64,000 bases of DNA from AWTP1-13 sp963840445 (GCA_963840445.1 CAWIZC010000001.1:1-64000); one strand, 5' to 3'; positions 8,333 to 17,637 are shown, counted from the stretch's first letter. Program-made: numbers and translations. Notes: a model not told the origin generated them from the letters alone.

Positions 8333-8998
8333 GTGCGCGTCCTCTGCCTGACCCACGAGCACGACGGCCCGGCCGGGCTCTTCGCGGACGTCGTCCGCGA
8401 GCGCGGCGATGAGCTTCTCGAGTGGAACGTCTCGCAGGGGCCGCCACCCGAGGCGCCCGAGAGCTTCGACGCGCTCGTCGTCTTCGGCGGCTCGATGCAC
8501 GTCGACCAGGAGGACAGGCACCCCTGGCTCACGGGCCAGCACGACCTCATGCGGGAGGCGCTGGACCGCGGTCAGCCGCTCATGGGCGTCTGTCTAGGCG
8601 GGCAGCTCCTCGCCCGGGTCGCCGGCGCGCACGTGGGCCCCGCCTCGCGCCCGGAGATCGGCTGGTTCGAGGTCGCGCTCACGCCCGAAGGCGCATCCGA
8701 CCCCGTGGTCGGCGCTCTCCCCGAGCGCTTCGAGGCCTTCGAATGGCATAGCTACGCGTTCGACGTCCCGCCCGGCGGCGTCCTCCTGGCGGAGAGCCCG
8801 GCCTGTGCGCAGGCCTTCCGCGCCGGCGAGGCGGCCTGGGGAGTCCAGTTCCACCCCGAGGTGACACACGAGATGCTCGAGGCCTGGCGGGCCGGAGCGG
8901 ACGGCTCGGCGCCGCCGGTCCCGCTCGAACCCGTCGGCCGCTGGAACGAGCTCGGCCGTGCCCTCGCGAACGCGTTCTTCGATCAGGCTTCGCGCTGA
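8333..8998 (+). CDS. Type 1 glutamine amidotransferase-like protein
   Basis: A 221-residue GATase class I domain. It has LVVFGGSMHVDQED, the nucleophile elbow LMGVCLGGQLLAR with the catalytic Cys (about residue 88), and the His-Glu pair in GVQFHPEVTHEML. No synthetase domain is attached, so it belongs to the free-standing GuaA-like amidotransferases, some of which hydrolyse gamma-glutamyl compounds; the substrate is unknown. Starts at a GTG. It converges on the rhodanese gene with a short overlap. Confidence 0.87.
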   Translation: MRVLCLTHEHDGPAGLFADVVRERGDELLEWNVSQGPPPEAPESFDALVVFGGSMHVDQEDRHPWLTGQHDLMREALDRGQPLMGVCLGGQLLARVAGAHVGPASRPEIGWFEVALTPEGASDPVVGALPERFEAFEWHSYAFDVPPGGVLLAESPACAQAFRAGEAAWGVQFHPEVTHEMLEAWRAGADGSAPPVPLEPVGRWNELGRALANAFFDQASR

Positions 8999-9309
8999 GA
9001 CCACTCGTGCCAGGAGCCGGCGTAGTTCGTGGCATCGTGTCCGGCAGCGTGTAAGAGCGCAGCGGCCATCTCCGAGCGCTGACCCGAATGGCAGTAGGCG
9101 ACGATCGGGCGCGAGGTGTCCAGATCGGCGAGCGCGGCCTCCATGTCGACCATCAGCACCTCGAGCGGGATGTTGACCGCGCCCTCGATGTGTCCCTGTC
9201 GCGGGTCGCACGGATAGCCGGTGTCGCCCGAGAACTCCTCCGGCGTGCGCACGTCCAGGAGCGTCACCGAGCCCGCATCGAGAAGGCGGGCGAGCTTGTC
9301 TCCGGTCAC
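8983..9309 (-). CDS. Rhodanese-like sulfurtransferase, single domain
   Basis: A 108-residue rhodanese homology domain from a GTG at 9309. It shows VTLLDVRTPEEFSGD, the GHIEGAVNIP signature, and the active-site loop YCHSGQRSEMAAALL with the catalytic Cys. Single-domain members carry persulfide sulfur. The GTG overlaps the stop of the alpha/beta hydrolase gene by two bases, so they form an operon with the two genes further upstream. Confidence 0.9.
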   Translation of the reverse strand: MTGDKLARLLDAGSVTLLDVRTPEEFSGDTGYPCDPRQGHIEGAVNIPLEVLMVDMEAALADLDTSRPIVAYCHSGQRSEMAAALLHAAGHDATNYAGSWHEWSQREA

Positions 9310-10013
9310 GCCAGCACCTCGTGGAGAAAGAGCAGGATCTCCTCGTTGAACTCGGCCGGCCGCTCGAGCGGACACAGGTGGCCCGCGTTGGAGATTTCCG
9401 CGTAGCGTCCCGCGGTCAGGCCGGCCACGATCTCCTTGGCGGCGAGCGGAGGCGTGAGGGCGTCATCCTCGCCGACGAGGACGAGGGCGGGGACGTCGAT
9501 GTCCGCGAGCGTGGACGTCGAGTCGAGCCGGTCTCGGAGCGCCTCGACGGTGGCGACCAGGCTCTCGATGGGCTGCCCCGCCGAGATCGCCCTCGCGCCG
9601 ACGACGACCTCCGCCGAAGCGCCCGCCGAGAAGAGCTTCGGCGCGAGGCCCTCCCAGAAGGGGTCGAAGCCCTCTTCTCGGAGGAGGCGAATGGTCTCGT
9701 CCCGTGCCGCGCGGCCTCCCTCGTCGTCGGCGTTCGCACGTGTGTCGGCGAGGACGAGCGCCGGGATCCGCTTCGGCGCCTGGCGCCAGAGCTCGAAGGC
9801 GAGGTAGCCGCCCATCGAGATGCCCACGGGGATGAAGTCGCCCGGGAGGAGCTCGAGGATCCGCCCCGCCCAGCTCGGGATGCTCGGGTCCGGTACTGCC
9901 CCCGGCAGGTTCGGGGCGATCACCTCGTAGCCGGCCTGCTCGAGCACAGGCACCTGTCCTTCCCACATGCGCGCGTCGAGCGGGAAGGCGTGCAGGAGAA
10001 CGAGGACGCTCAC
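9306..10013 (-). CDS. Alpha/beta hydrolase
   Basis: A 235-residue hydrolase starting at the GTG at 10013 (SVLVLLHAFPLDARMW, the oxyanion-hole HAFP region). The nucleophile elbow is VGISMGGYLAFEL (Ser in G-x-S-x-G), the acid is likely the Asp in LVLVGEDDALTPP, and the His lies in ISNAGHLCPLERP. Pattern and length fit 3-oxoadipate enol-lactonase-like or esterase subfamilies; the substrate is open. The GTG overlaps the stop of the preceding gene. The extra base in that gene makes the two appear fused, but the overlapping start and stop argue for separate proteins. Confidence 0.87.
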   Translation of the reverse strand: MSVLVLLHAFPLDARMWEGQVPVLEQAGYEVIAPNLPGAVPDPSIPSWAGRILELLPGDFIPVGISMGGYLAFELWRQAPKRIPALVLADTRANADDEGGRAARDETIRLLREEGFDPFWEGLAPKLFSAGASAEVVVGARAISAGQPIESLVATVEALRDRLDSTSTLADIDVPALVLVGEDDALTPPLAAKEIVAGLTAGRYAEISNAGHLCPLERPAEFNEEILLFLHEVLA

Positions 10014-10769
10014 TCGCGGGGGATGTCGACCGCGTCGGGGATCTCCCCCGCGCGCTCGTACCCGTAGTCGCCGCCCTCGACCCCCAGCAGGGAGCCCACC
10101 GCCGCGGCCAGCTCGTCGGCGGGCGGGAGCTGCGTCCGGGCCCTTCCCGGTGACGATGACGCGCCGCACCTCGGCGGGGTCCGCCCCGGTGAGCCGGGCA
10201 ACCACGGTGGGATTCGCGGCGAGCGAGATCACGTCCCCGGGAGGCACCTCGCCGTAGTACTCCGGCACCGAGAGGTATTCATCCATCGTGCGGCCGCGCT
10301 CGAGGAGGACGAAGCGAACGACCTGCCCCTCCTCGACCCCGAGCAGGAGGACGACCGCACCCATCCGGTCGGAGATCTCCCTGGCGAGCCGGCGAAGCAT
10401 CTCCGGGTTCCGGTCGGTGAGCTCGTCGTAGACGCCGATCCAGCCATTTCTCGGCGGCGCGACCACGCTCCCCTTCGAACCGCCCGGCATCCGGGGGACG
10501 AACTGCCGCACCGCGCGGACGACGCCGTCCAGGTCGTCGGTCTGCACGTGCACCGAGCCATACGAAGGTGCCTTGTCGCTCGCTAGCCGCTGCTCGAGCG
10601 AGGCGGCCGACGCCTCGAGAACCCGCGCCTGCTCGCTGAACCCCGCACGCACCCAGGCGTCGCCGGCCTCGCGCGTGACCTCGACCGTGACAGTCTCCTC
10701 GCCGCGGCCGCGCGCCTCGTCGATCAGCTCGCGGATGGTCTCTTCGCTCGGCGGCTCGTCGTATCTCAT
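10010..10769 (-). CDS. Conserved protein of unknown function (frameshifted)
   Basis: Reads MRYDEPPSEETIRELIDEAR, then a mixed alpha/beta protein with RLAREISDRMGAVVLLLGVE and MDEYLSVPEYYGEVPPGD. An extra base at about 10,140 breaks the frame after VTGKG; the correct continuation is RTQLPPADELAAAVGSLLGV, ending DAVDIPRE at 10010. Joined length is about 253 residues. The start overlaps the glycosylase stop (ATGA), and the end overlaps the hydrolase start. No family is recognised. The even charge pattern and absence of signal or membrane segments suggest a cytoplasmic protein. Confidence 0.65.
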
Positions 10770-11605
10770 CCCGCGAGAACCCTATGGCCCGTGAGGAGGT
10801 AGTGCGCCGCCAGGTTCCGGAAGCCGGGGAAGCGGTCGCCGGCCGCGCGCGTGTCCTCCTCGCCGTAGAAGTGAAGGACCGCTTTGCGCAGGCCGAGGTC
10901 GCCTGCGGGCCAGGCGTCGGGCCGCGCCAGGTGGCGGCCCAGAAACCAGTCGGCCGTCCACTCTCCGATCCCCGGCAGGGCAATCAGCGCCGCCTTCACC
11001 TCGTCGTCGGGAAGGGCGGCGAGCCCGGCAAGGTCGAGGTCACTGCGTGCGATCCCGATCGCGTACTCGGCCTTCCGCCTGGAGAAGCCGAGCGCGACGA
11101 TCTCCTCTGCCTCGGCGAGCGCGACCCGCTCCCTGGTCGGAAACGCGTACGCGACCTCGGCCTTCACCCCGAACGCCTGGATGAATCGGTTGCGGACGGC
11201 GAAGGCGGCCCGCAGCGAGATCTGCTGGGCGGTGATCGCCGAGACGAGGGTCTCGTAGGGGTCCGGGGAGAGCGGAGGCCGTAAGCCGCGAAGCTCGGGG
11301 ACGACGCGGGCGAGGACTGGCTCGGTCTCCGCGAAGGCGTAGAACGGGTCGAGGTCGAACGGGCCGCCGAGGTAGTGGCGCACCTCGCCGGCGACCTCGG
11401 CCCGGCCGGGCGTAATCCGGACTCCCCCCGGAGCCTCCTCGATCCGCACCTCCGTGCCCTGGAAGACGCGGTGGACGCCGCCCTCGTGCCAGAGGTTGGC
11501 GAGATCGGCGCCGAACGCCCGGAACCGCTCGGTCGAGAGCCTGAAGTCGAACGGCTCAGGAAGCGAGACCGCGGACGACGTCGTGGAAGTCGTCGAAGCG
11601 CTCAT
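10766..11605 (-). CDS. AlkA/HhH-GPD family DNA glycosylase
   Basis: Removes alkylated bases in base-excision repair. From the ATG at 11605 the 279-residue protein has an N-terminal beta region, then SPDPYETLVSAITAQQISLR and the helix-hairpin-helix LIALPGIGEWTADWFLGRHL, with the catalytic Asp in WPAGDLGLRKAVLH. Length and order match 3-methyladenine DNA glycosylase II. It overlaps the HAD-phosphatase gene by about 50 bases and the downstream unknown gene by four, so it is part of the leftward operon. Confidence 0.9.
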   Translation of the reverse strand: MSASTTSTTSSAVSLPEPFDFRLSTERFRAFGADLANLWHEGGVHRVFQGTEVRIEEAPGGVRITPGRAEVAGEVRHYLGGPFDLDPFYAFAETEPVLARVVPELRGLRPPLSPDPYETLVSAITAQQISLRAAFAVRNRFIQAFGVKAEVAYAFPTRERVALAEAEEIVALGFSRRKAEYAIGIARSDLDLAGLAALPDDEVKAALIALPGIGEWTADWFLGRHLARPDAWPAGDLGLRKAVLHFYGEEDTRAAGDRFPGFRNLAAHYLLTGHRVLAG

Positions 11606-12020
11606 ATGAAATCCTTTGGTCGTCCAGGTATTCGGCCAGCCCGCGCGTGGCGAAGACGAGGTCGGATGCCTCGGCCGCGCACCGGTCGGAGTAGCCGTCG
11701 CCGATGTAGACGAGCTCGTCGTCTCCGGCGAGCTCCTGCACGATCGAGCGCTTGCACGACTCGCCGCAGGAGTCGCAGCTCTCGTCGTAGCGCCAGTGCA
11801 CGCGCCACCCGTCGGTGCTCGGATCGACGCGGTTCGCATGCAGCTCGACCTCGACGCCCTCGCGCTCGAGGATCGGCTCGATCAGCTCGTGGAACCCGCT
11901 CGAGACGATGACGACGCGCCAGCCCTGCTCACGCGCGAAATCGACGAACTCGCGGAAGCCGCCGCGCACACGCACGTTGTCGAGCTCCCACTGCACGACC
12001 TCGTCGAGCGGCGTCGAAGA
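11556..12020 (-). pseudogene. MtnX-like HAD phosphatase, N-terminal part missing at the join
   Basis: The visible C-terminal 150 residues are a HAD phosphatase of the MtnX/phosphoserine-phosphatase type: WRVVIVSSGFHELIEPILER (motif II Ser), a Cys cluster CDSCGESCKRSIV typical of this subgroup, and VYIGDGYSDRCAAEASDLVF (motif III/IV Asp residues). The N-terminal DxDGT motif with the catalytic Asp, about 60 residues, is absent. Homology stops at about 12,010-12,025, where upstream codons become antisense of an unrelated OmpA gene. In the true genome the gene is presumably complete. Confidence 0.85.
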
Positions 12021-12035
12021 TGCAGGTGATGCAGT
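12008..12035. other. Probable chimeric join between two genomes
   Basis: To the left lie dense actinobacterial-type genes; to the right lies proteobacterial content. As samples, 45 of 60 bases are G or C at 11,641-11,700 but 27 of 60 at 12,181-12,240. The HAD gene is beheaded here, and the OmpA reading frame runs into its antisense. No repeat, transposon end or tRNA is seen at the site. Confidence 0.8.
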
Positions 12036-12078
12036 ACCTTTGCAAGGGGCTGACCGTCCAGCAGGCACCACACTGGAA

Positions 12079-13581
12079 ATGGCAGCCGGCAGCAATGCCA
12101 AACCAAAAGCCCGCACGAAACGGCCACGGCCGACCTTCGACGATGGCTCGCTCACACGCGTCTTCAAGTTCCCATCGAAGGCTTATCCCAGGAGCTCGTA
12201 CTATGTGACGAGCACCGAGATAATCATCCGAATCAAAAAAGCTCGGAAGAAGTGGAAGCTGGTCGTCCCAAAAAAGCGCGTCGCTGCGTACCGGACGAAC
12301 CGATGGTTCGCCAAGCCGCGCTGGGTCGAGATCGAACTAACCTATACACAAGCGTCAAAGCTCGGTCTTGTCGAACCGCGAACGCCCCCAAAGGAAGTCA
12401 CAAGCGGCATATCTGCGGAGCAGCAGGTGGCCAGACATCCCATTGTCAACAGCGACCACATCTCCTCGGGTGGTTCAGCGTCAGAACCCGAACCGGATAG
12501 CACTTCGACTTCGCAGAGATTTTTCGAACTCGATCCGAACGTTGAGCAACCGGGACGGCTGCTCGACACGGACGATGTTGATTTCGTATCGGATGACGAT
12601 CATCCCGAGGACGACATTGTCTTCCCGAGATCGCCTCCTCACGACGGCTCTCGAGTGTCTCTACTGCAGACGTTGCCCACTGCCGACGCCGACGTTTGCG
12701 GCAGGCCATCAAAGTCCGCCGTGGTGGCGAGTCGCCCCCGCACCGACAGGGCGGCACCCAGGGTCGGCGCATTCCTGCTGATCGCATCATCGGCCTTGGT
12801 GTTGTTAAGTGTCGCCACCGCTTGGATCACGCTGAGCGGTTTTTCAACGACGCCGATGACGGGCGACGTTGCGTGTACGCGCTATGAGCAATCGTCCCCC
12901 TGCACGCAGACGATCGTGACCGGCGCCATTGGCGAAGTGGAGCGGCCGCAATCGTCGGAACCCAAACCCTCGGTAGCTTTTGCAACGCACGCTTCGTCCG
13001 AACCCATTTCTGCGACCGAGCAGTTCCAGCTCGGCGCACCCAAAATCGCGACGACCTCGACTGAACGCGAGGATGACTCAGCGAAAGTTGGAAATCGCGT
13101 GGATAACGGGAATGAACGCACAGGAACGGTGAACGCTGCGGCAGAAAGAGAGCCATTGTCTGCTGCGACCCCGAAGACCTCGCTGCTGCTGCCGCAAAAC
13201 GCGCCTGCCGACCGGTACGATTGCCGAGAGTTACGCACTGCCAGTCAGTCGATCAATATTTCATTCGATTATGCCAGCTCGAGTTTGGAGCAAGAGATCC
13301 TCCCTGCGCTCGAGACATTTGCAGTGAGGCTGCGGTCTTGTCCGTCGGTTAAGGTGATCATCGAGGGCCACACCGATTCCGACGGGCGTGCAGCTTGGAA
13401 CCAGTCGCTATCGGTTCGTCGGGCCAAAGCGGTGTTAGAGCATCTTGTCTATACCGGCGTGTCGCCAAGTCAGTTGTCGGCGATTGGATTTGGGCAATCC
13501 CGCCCTTGCGCGCCCAACGTGTCGATGAAAAACAAGCGCAGTAACCGACGAGTCGCGTTGGTTGTTGATGTCCGTCGCTGA
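12079..13581 (+). CDS. OmpA-domain protein with central membrane anchor
   Basis: About 500 residues from the first plausible ATG at 12079; the true N-terminus may lie further left and be lost at the join. Residues 1-110 form a basic region (TRVFKFPSKAYPRSSYYVTS). A linker follows, then one membrane span at about 229-252 (FLLIASSALVLLSVATAWIT) and a low-complexity periplasmic linker. The C-terminal OmpA domain (about 380-500) has VKVIIEGHTDSDGRAAWNQS and LSAIGFGQSRPCAPN, the peptidoglycan-binding signature. Such proteins tie membrane complexes to the cell wall. Codon use differs clearly from the genes to its left. Confidence 0.82.
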   Translation: MAAGSNAKPKARTKRPRPTFDDGSLTRVFKFPSKAYPRSSYYVTSTEIIIRIKKARKKWKLVVPKKRVAAYRTNRWFAKPRWVEIELTYTQASKLGLVEPRTPPKEVTSGISAEQQVARHPIVNSDHISSGGSASEPEPDSTSTSQRFFELDPNVEQPGRLLDTDDVDFVSDDDHPEDDIVFPRSPPHDGSRVSLLQTLPTADADVCGRPSKSAVVASRPRTDRAAPRVGAFLLIASSALVLLSVATAWITLSGFSTTPMTGDVACTRYEQSSPCTQTIVTGAIGEVERPQSSEPKPSVAFATHASSEPISATEQFQLGAPKIATTSTEREDDSAKVGNRVDNGNERTGTVNAAAEREPLSAATPKTSLLLPQNAPADRYDCRELRTASQSINISFDYASSSLEQEILPALETFAVRLRSCPSVKVIIEGHTDSDGRAAWNQSLSVRRAKAVLEHLVYTGVSPSQLSAIGFGQSRPCAPNVSMKNKRSNRRVALVVDVRR

Positions 13582-13667
13582 GTTATGTTTGAACTCCGCG
13601 GCGTCTGCAGCGGGGCGAAGAGACGTTCCCCGACGCCCGAACAGCAGAGGATCTGCAACTGCAAGTC

Positions 13668-14957
13668 CTAGGCAACTTGCGGTTGCGGATGTTCGCTCAG
13701 TTCTTCACTCGGCTTTATGTCCCGCGAGCGCATGTAGATCGCGACAGCGACGATCAGGACCATCGTGAGTACCGCGAACAGGGCGCGGTAGGCGGTTTCA
13801 GTTCGGGCGCCGTCGGCCAACGGTTCGAAAGCACCGACGATGATGCCGGACACCGTCTGCATGCAGGCGACGCCGAGCATTACGAACGTGTTGATTGTCG
13901 CCATGCCGCGACCGATCAGTCGGTCCGGGATGGTGCCGCGGCCGTGCGTCATCACCATGGTGCTGGAGGCGCTGAAGAAGCCGATGCCGAGGATGGCACC
14001 GATGGGCACCCAGCCGGGCGGTTGCGACGCAAGTGCCAGAGTGGCGAGGAGGCAAATGATTACCAGGCTTCCACCCATCGCTATCCATTTGCGTGTGTTC
14101 AGCAGGCGATCCAGCGGGCCGAACGCAAGTATACCTAGCTGGTAGGCGATGACAGCGGCGAATAAGACGTTTCCGGCCTCGATAGGGCTCAGGCCATGCA
14201 CTTCCCGCAAGAAAGGACCGCCCCATAAGCCGTGCACGGTGAACGTGCAGGCATAGTTGCAAAAACTGAGCGTCAGGATTGGCCTTAGGTAGGGATTTCG
14301 CAGCACCTGCATCAAGCCCTGCAGCATTTGGCGTCCTGGCTCAGGGGTTCGAACCAGGAAGGGGTGGCCCGGCGGGGCATCGCGCACCACCAACCAGACA
14401 GCGAAGGTCGCGATCGCGGTCAGGGTAACCGCAACGCCGAACACCGCGCGCCAGCCGACAGCCTGCGAGGTCCACGCTAGCGGTGTCGTCGCGGCTAAAT
14501 TCCCGAGCAGTCCGATCGACAGGACCAGGGCTGTCAGTGTGGAGAAATGATCCGGGGGGAACCAGCGGGAGATTACCACCATGCTGCCGATCAGCATGGC
14601 ACCGAAGCCTGCACCCATCAGCACGCGCCCGGTTAGCAACATCGGCCAGGTCGAGGCCAGGGTGAAGATGATGCCGCCGATCGTAGCGAGGATCAGCATG
14701 CCGACCACGGTCCGGCGTGGGCCGTAGCGGTCAAACAACAGGCCGCAAGGTATTTGCATTGCGGCAAAGCCGAAGAAGAAAGCTCCTGTAAGCCCACCAA
14801 GAGCCTCAGGCCCGATAGACAAATCGCGCATCAGGTCCAGGCCGATCGTGACGTTCGAAGCGCGAAAGAAATGGCTGGCTACGTAAGCAACCGCCAGGGT
14901 TGTGACGATGATCAGGCCTCGGCGATTGGGGAAGTGCCGCCGCTCGCTGGAGCTCAT
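13668..14957 (-). CDS. MFS transporter
   Basis: A 429-residue major facilitator with about 12 membrane segments. Seen are the N-terminal ASHFFRASNVTIGLDLMRDL, the loop 2-3 motif A-like GLLFDRYGPRRTVVGML, and GRVLMGAGFGAMLIGSMVVI with a central cytoplasmic loop near PEPGRQMLQGLMQVLRNPYL. The profile is that of drug or metabolite MFS carriers; the substrate is unknown. Convergent with the ompA-like gene and divergent from a second MFS gene 250 bases to the right. Confidence 0.88.
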   Translation of the reverse strand: MSSSERRHFPNRRGLIIVTTLAVAYVASHFFRASNVTIGLDLMRDLSIGPEALGGLTGAFFFGFAAMQIPCGLLFDRYGPRRTVVGMLILATIGGIIFTLASTWPMLLTGRVLMGAGFGAMLIGSMVVISRWFPPDHFSTLTALVLSIGLLGNLAATTPLAWTSQAVGWRAVFGVAVTLTAIATFAVWLVVRDAPPGHPFLVRTPEPGRQMLQGLMQVLRNPYLRPILTLSFCNYACTFTVHGLWGGPFLREVHGLSPIEAGNVLFAAVIAYQLGILAFGPLDRLLNTRKWIAMGGSLVIICLLATLALASQPPGWVPIGAILGIGFFSASSTMVMTHGRGTIPDRLIGRGMATINTFVMLGVACMQTVSGIIVGAFEPLADGARTETAYRALFAVLTMVLIVAVAIYMRSRDIKPSEELSEHPQPQVA

Positions 14958-15209
14958 CGACAGGGGATGTCCGCTGATGTTTGAAATTTCTTCTGCCGAC
15001 GTTCTTGGCAGCTGAACCTATGCGGCCTTGGCGGACAGCTCAAGGTTCCAGCTGATGGTTGGCTGGGAGGGTCACCTCGACGGCAAGAATGCTGCGGTGC
15101 AAAACGTGGTCGTGGCGAGACAACCGATGGTCCCGATTGGCAGGGACAAAGCGACCGCGCTACACCTCGTGCCGTAAGTCTCCTCCATTCGTCCCTCGAT
15201 CATCCCGTC

Positions 15210-16433
15210 TTGCGCCACCTCTTCGCCAATGCCAGCGACCTGTTCGCCGTCGCCGACTATCGCCGAATGTGGGCGATCGGAGCGTTCTGTGGCGTTGCGC
15301 GCTGGCTAGAGTTCGTCGCCATCGCGATCTTCGTCTATGAGCTGACGCATTCGCCTGAGCTGGTCGCGTTGCTCGCAGTTTTGCGTATGCTCCCCTACGT
15401 GCTGCTAGGATTCAGCATGGGGGCGCTGGCCGATGCCATCGACAGAAAATCCCTACTGATTGCAAGCCTGCTCGTCATGGCACTGGTGTCAGGCGCGATG
15501 GCGCTCCTTACGCTGTCCGGGTTCGCCGGGTACGCGCTGGTGGCGGTGGCCACCATGGCATCGGGAGCGTTCTGGACGACGGACATGCCGGTGCGACGCC
15601 GGCTGTTGGTTGATGCAGTCGCGAAAGATAGAATTGCCGCTGCACTCGGCTTCGACAATTCGACGATGTATGCCACGCGGGCGTTGGGCCCCATCATCGG
15701 CGGCACGACCTACCAGTTCCTTGGTATCGATGGCATCTACGCCCTTATCACCGTGAGCTATCTGATCTGCGTGTTCCTCGGCTCGCGTCTTATGGCAGGT
15801 TTATCCGAAGCACCTGCGGTCAAGGCAGCGGGCCCCCGTTTTGGCCTCTTGCTTCCACCCAGAGAACTGATTGGAGACCGCAGTTTCCAGATCGTTATGG
15901 GCGTAACGCTTGTCTTCAACCTATGGTGCTTTCCCTTCATCACCATGGTTCCGGTGATCGCGCAGAAGGACTTCGGCTTGGCGCCGATCTTTGTGGGCGC
16001 CATGTCGGCCTGTGAAGGGATAGGCGGGATGTTCGGCGCGCTAATCGTCGCCTGGCTCGCCTCGGAAAGAACCTTGTTTCAGTTCTACTACCTGGGCACG
16101 CTTTGCTTCTTGATCCTCGTCGCCGCCCTGTCGCTCCACCTAACCGTCGCGACGGCTGCCGCAACGCTCCCACTGCTTGGGGTAGCCTCTGCGAGCTTTT
16201 CCGCCACCCAGTACGCGCTGATCTATGTAATTGCGCCTCCGGAGATGCGCGGTCGGGCGACCGGCGTTCTTGCGTTCTTTATCGGCTCATCGATGTTCGG
16301 GCACTATCACACCGGCTTGTTGTTCGAGAAGCTGGGCTCCGTAGCAGCCATGCAGCTCATGGCCATCGAAGGCATCATAGTCACGCTGGTCCTCGGCATT
16401 CTGTGGTGGCGGCCCAGCGATAAGCCGGCATGA
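15210..16433 (+). CDS. MFS transporter (MFS_3 / enterobactin-exporter-like type)
   Basis: A 407-residue membrane protein with about 12 segments. It begins near a TTG at 15210 (RHLFANASDLFAVADYRRMW). The motif GFSMGALADAIDRKSLLIAS replaces the usual motif A between spans 2 and 3. ERTLFQFYYLGTLCF and GRATGVLAFFIGSSMFGHYH lie in the second half. This arrangement resembles the EntS-like efflux branch. The start is uncertain; an ATG at 15268 would remove the first 20 residues. It faces the other MFS gene across a 252-base gap. Confidence 0.85.
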   Translation: MRHLFANASDLFAVADYRRMWAIGAFCGVARWLEFVAIAIFVYELTHSPELVALLAVLRMLPYVLLGFSMGALADAIDRKSLLIASLLVMALVSGAMALLTLSGFAGYALVAVATMASGAFWTTDMPVRRRLLVDAVAKDRIAAALGFDNSTMYATRALGPIIGGTTYQFLGIDGIYALITVSYLICVFLGSRLMAGLSEAPAVKAAGPRFGLLLPPRELIGDRSFQIVMGVTLVFNLWCFPFITMVPVIAQKDFGLAPIFVGAMSACEGIGGMFGALIVAWLASERTLFQFYYLGTLCFLILVAALSLHLTVATAAATLPLLGVASASFSATQYALIYVIAPPEMRGRATGVLAFFIGSSMFGHYHTGLLFEKLGSVAAMQLMAIEGIIVTLVLGILWWRPSDKPA

Positions 16434-16629
16434 GGCGACTCGGTTGCATTGACCCATGGACGGCGCGCACTACCGACTTGAAACGGCGCCGATAGCAGGG
16501 GCGTGGTGCTGACTTCTAAGGAGTCATCGCGAAGTAGTGGGCGTATTTGAACCCAACACCGAAACGATCAAAGGAAAGACCACCCATGCGATACGTGGCA
16601 GACGGCGGCTCTGCTGAAAGTTGGACACA

Positions 16630-17637
16630 CTAGCTGCCCGGCAGTCCGTGAGCGGATGGGAAGAAGGGGTCCTTCCAGCTCTCCGGCTTGGCCTTTATGA
16701 CCCCGGTCTTGAACATCTGCTCGGCGTATTTCATGACGCCGTTGGGAGCCATCGTGAAGGCGAAGCCGGGCTTGTTGATCATCTCAACGAGCTCCTCGAC
16801 CGTGAGCTTCTCCTTGCTCACCTTCAGGTAGCTCTCCGCCGCCGTCCGCTTGTCCTTGTCGATTAGCTCCATCGCCTCGGCCAAAGCGGCATTGATGGCG
16901 GCAATGATTTTCGGGTTGGCCTCGTAGAACTTCGTCATGCCGAACACTACTGTGATGGTCGCCGGCCCGCCCATGACCTCGGTTGAGTTCAAGATCTCGC
17001 GCACGCCTGCCGCCTTCAGCGCTTGGTACTGATAGGGCGGGGCCGAGAAGTGAGTCGTCAGCTCACCGCCGCCGCTGAGCAGGTAGACCGTCGCATCCGG
17101 ATGTGCCATCGCCACTGTCCAGGGGTCGAACCGGCCGCGCCCAGCCTCACCAAAGAGTTTCTCCGCGGCGATCCCGAGAATGGTCGATTGCATCGACACC
17201 CTCACCGTCGGGACGGCGATCTTGTCCTTCTCGCTGAGGTCGGCAATGCTCTTCACGCTGGGATTACGGGTGACCATAATCAGCGGCACGGCAGCCGCTG
17301 CCGCCAACGCCTTCACCTGCCCGCCGGTGCGCGACCAAAGGAGCAGCATGTTGCTCACTCCGCTGGTGACGAAATCGAGGTTGCCGGCCAGCAGCGAGTC
17401 GGTGGAGGTGCCGCCGCTGCCGATCGTCACCCAATTCACCTTGACGTCGGCGAGACCCGTTGCTCTGGCATGCTTTTCGATTAGCTGGTTCTGTTCGACG
17501 ACGGCGACGGAGAGATAGGGCAAGCCGTATTGCTTCGAGATGCGGATCTCGGAGACATCCGCCCGCGCCGGCAGCGCAAGTGTGCCGCTTACGAGCAGGA
17601 TGCAGATCGACAGCAGGGCCCATTTCCTCGGCTGCAT
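16630..17637 (-). CDS. ABC transporter substrate-binding protein, NitT/TauT (SsuA/THI5) type
   Basis: A 335-residue periplasmic protein with a signal peptide (residues 1-26, cleavage after LPARA). Seen are LPYLSVAVVEQNQLIEKHAR, VTIGSGGTSTDSLLAGNLDF and VSMQSTILGIAAEKLFG. This pattern is that of SBPs for nitrate-, taurine-, sulfonate- or thiamine-precursor-type importers. A good ribosome site (GGGAGGAG) precedes the ATG at 17637. No permease or ATPase lies next to it, so it is an orphan binding protein or relies on transporter subunits elsewhere. Confidence 0.87.
   Translation of the reverse strand: MQPRKWALLSICILLVSGTLALPARADVSEIRISKQYGLPYLSVAVVEQNQLIEKHARATGLADVKVNWVTIGSGGTSTDSLLAGNLDFVTSGVSNMLLLWSRTGGQVKALAAAAAVPLIMVTRNPSVKSIADLSEKDKIAVPTVRVSMQSTILGIAAEKLFGEAGRGRFDPWTVAMAHPDATVYLLSGGGELTTHFSAPPYQYQALKAAGVREILNSTEVMGGPATITVVFGMTKFYEANPKIIAAINAALAEAMELIDKDKRTAAESYLKVSKEKLTVEELVEMINKPGFAFTMAPNGVMKYAEQMFKTGVIKAKPESWKDPFFPSAHGLPGS

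Noticed and set aside
9306..10769. 487-residue two-domain protein joining the unknown protein to the alpha/beta hydrolase
   Set aside because: The continuous frame exists only because of an indel at about 10,140; the corrected first gene stops at 10,010 and a GTG start overlaps it.
15055..15177. A 40-codon frame (MVGWEGHLDGKNAAVQNVVV...) between the divergent MFS genes
   Set aside because: No family was recognised and no ribosome site is visible; too short to support.
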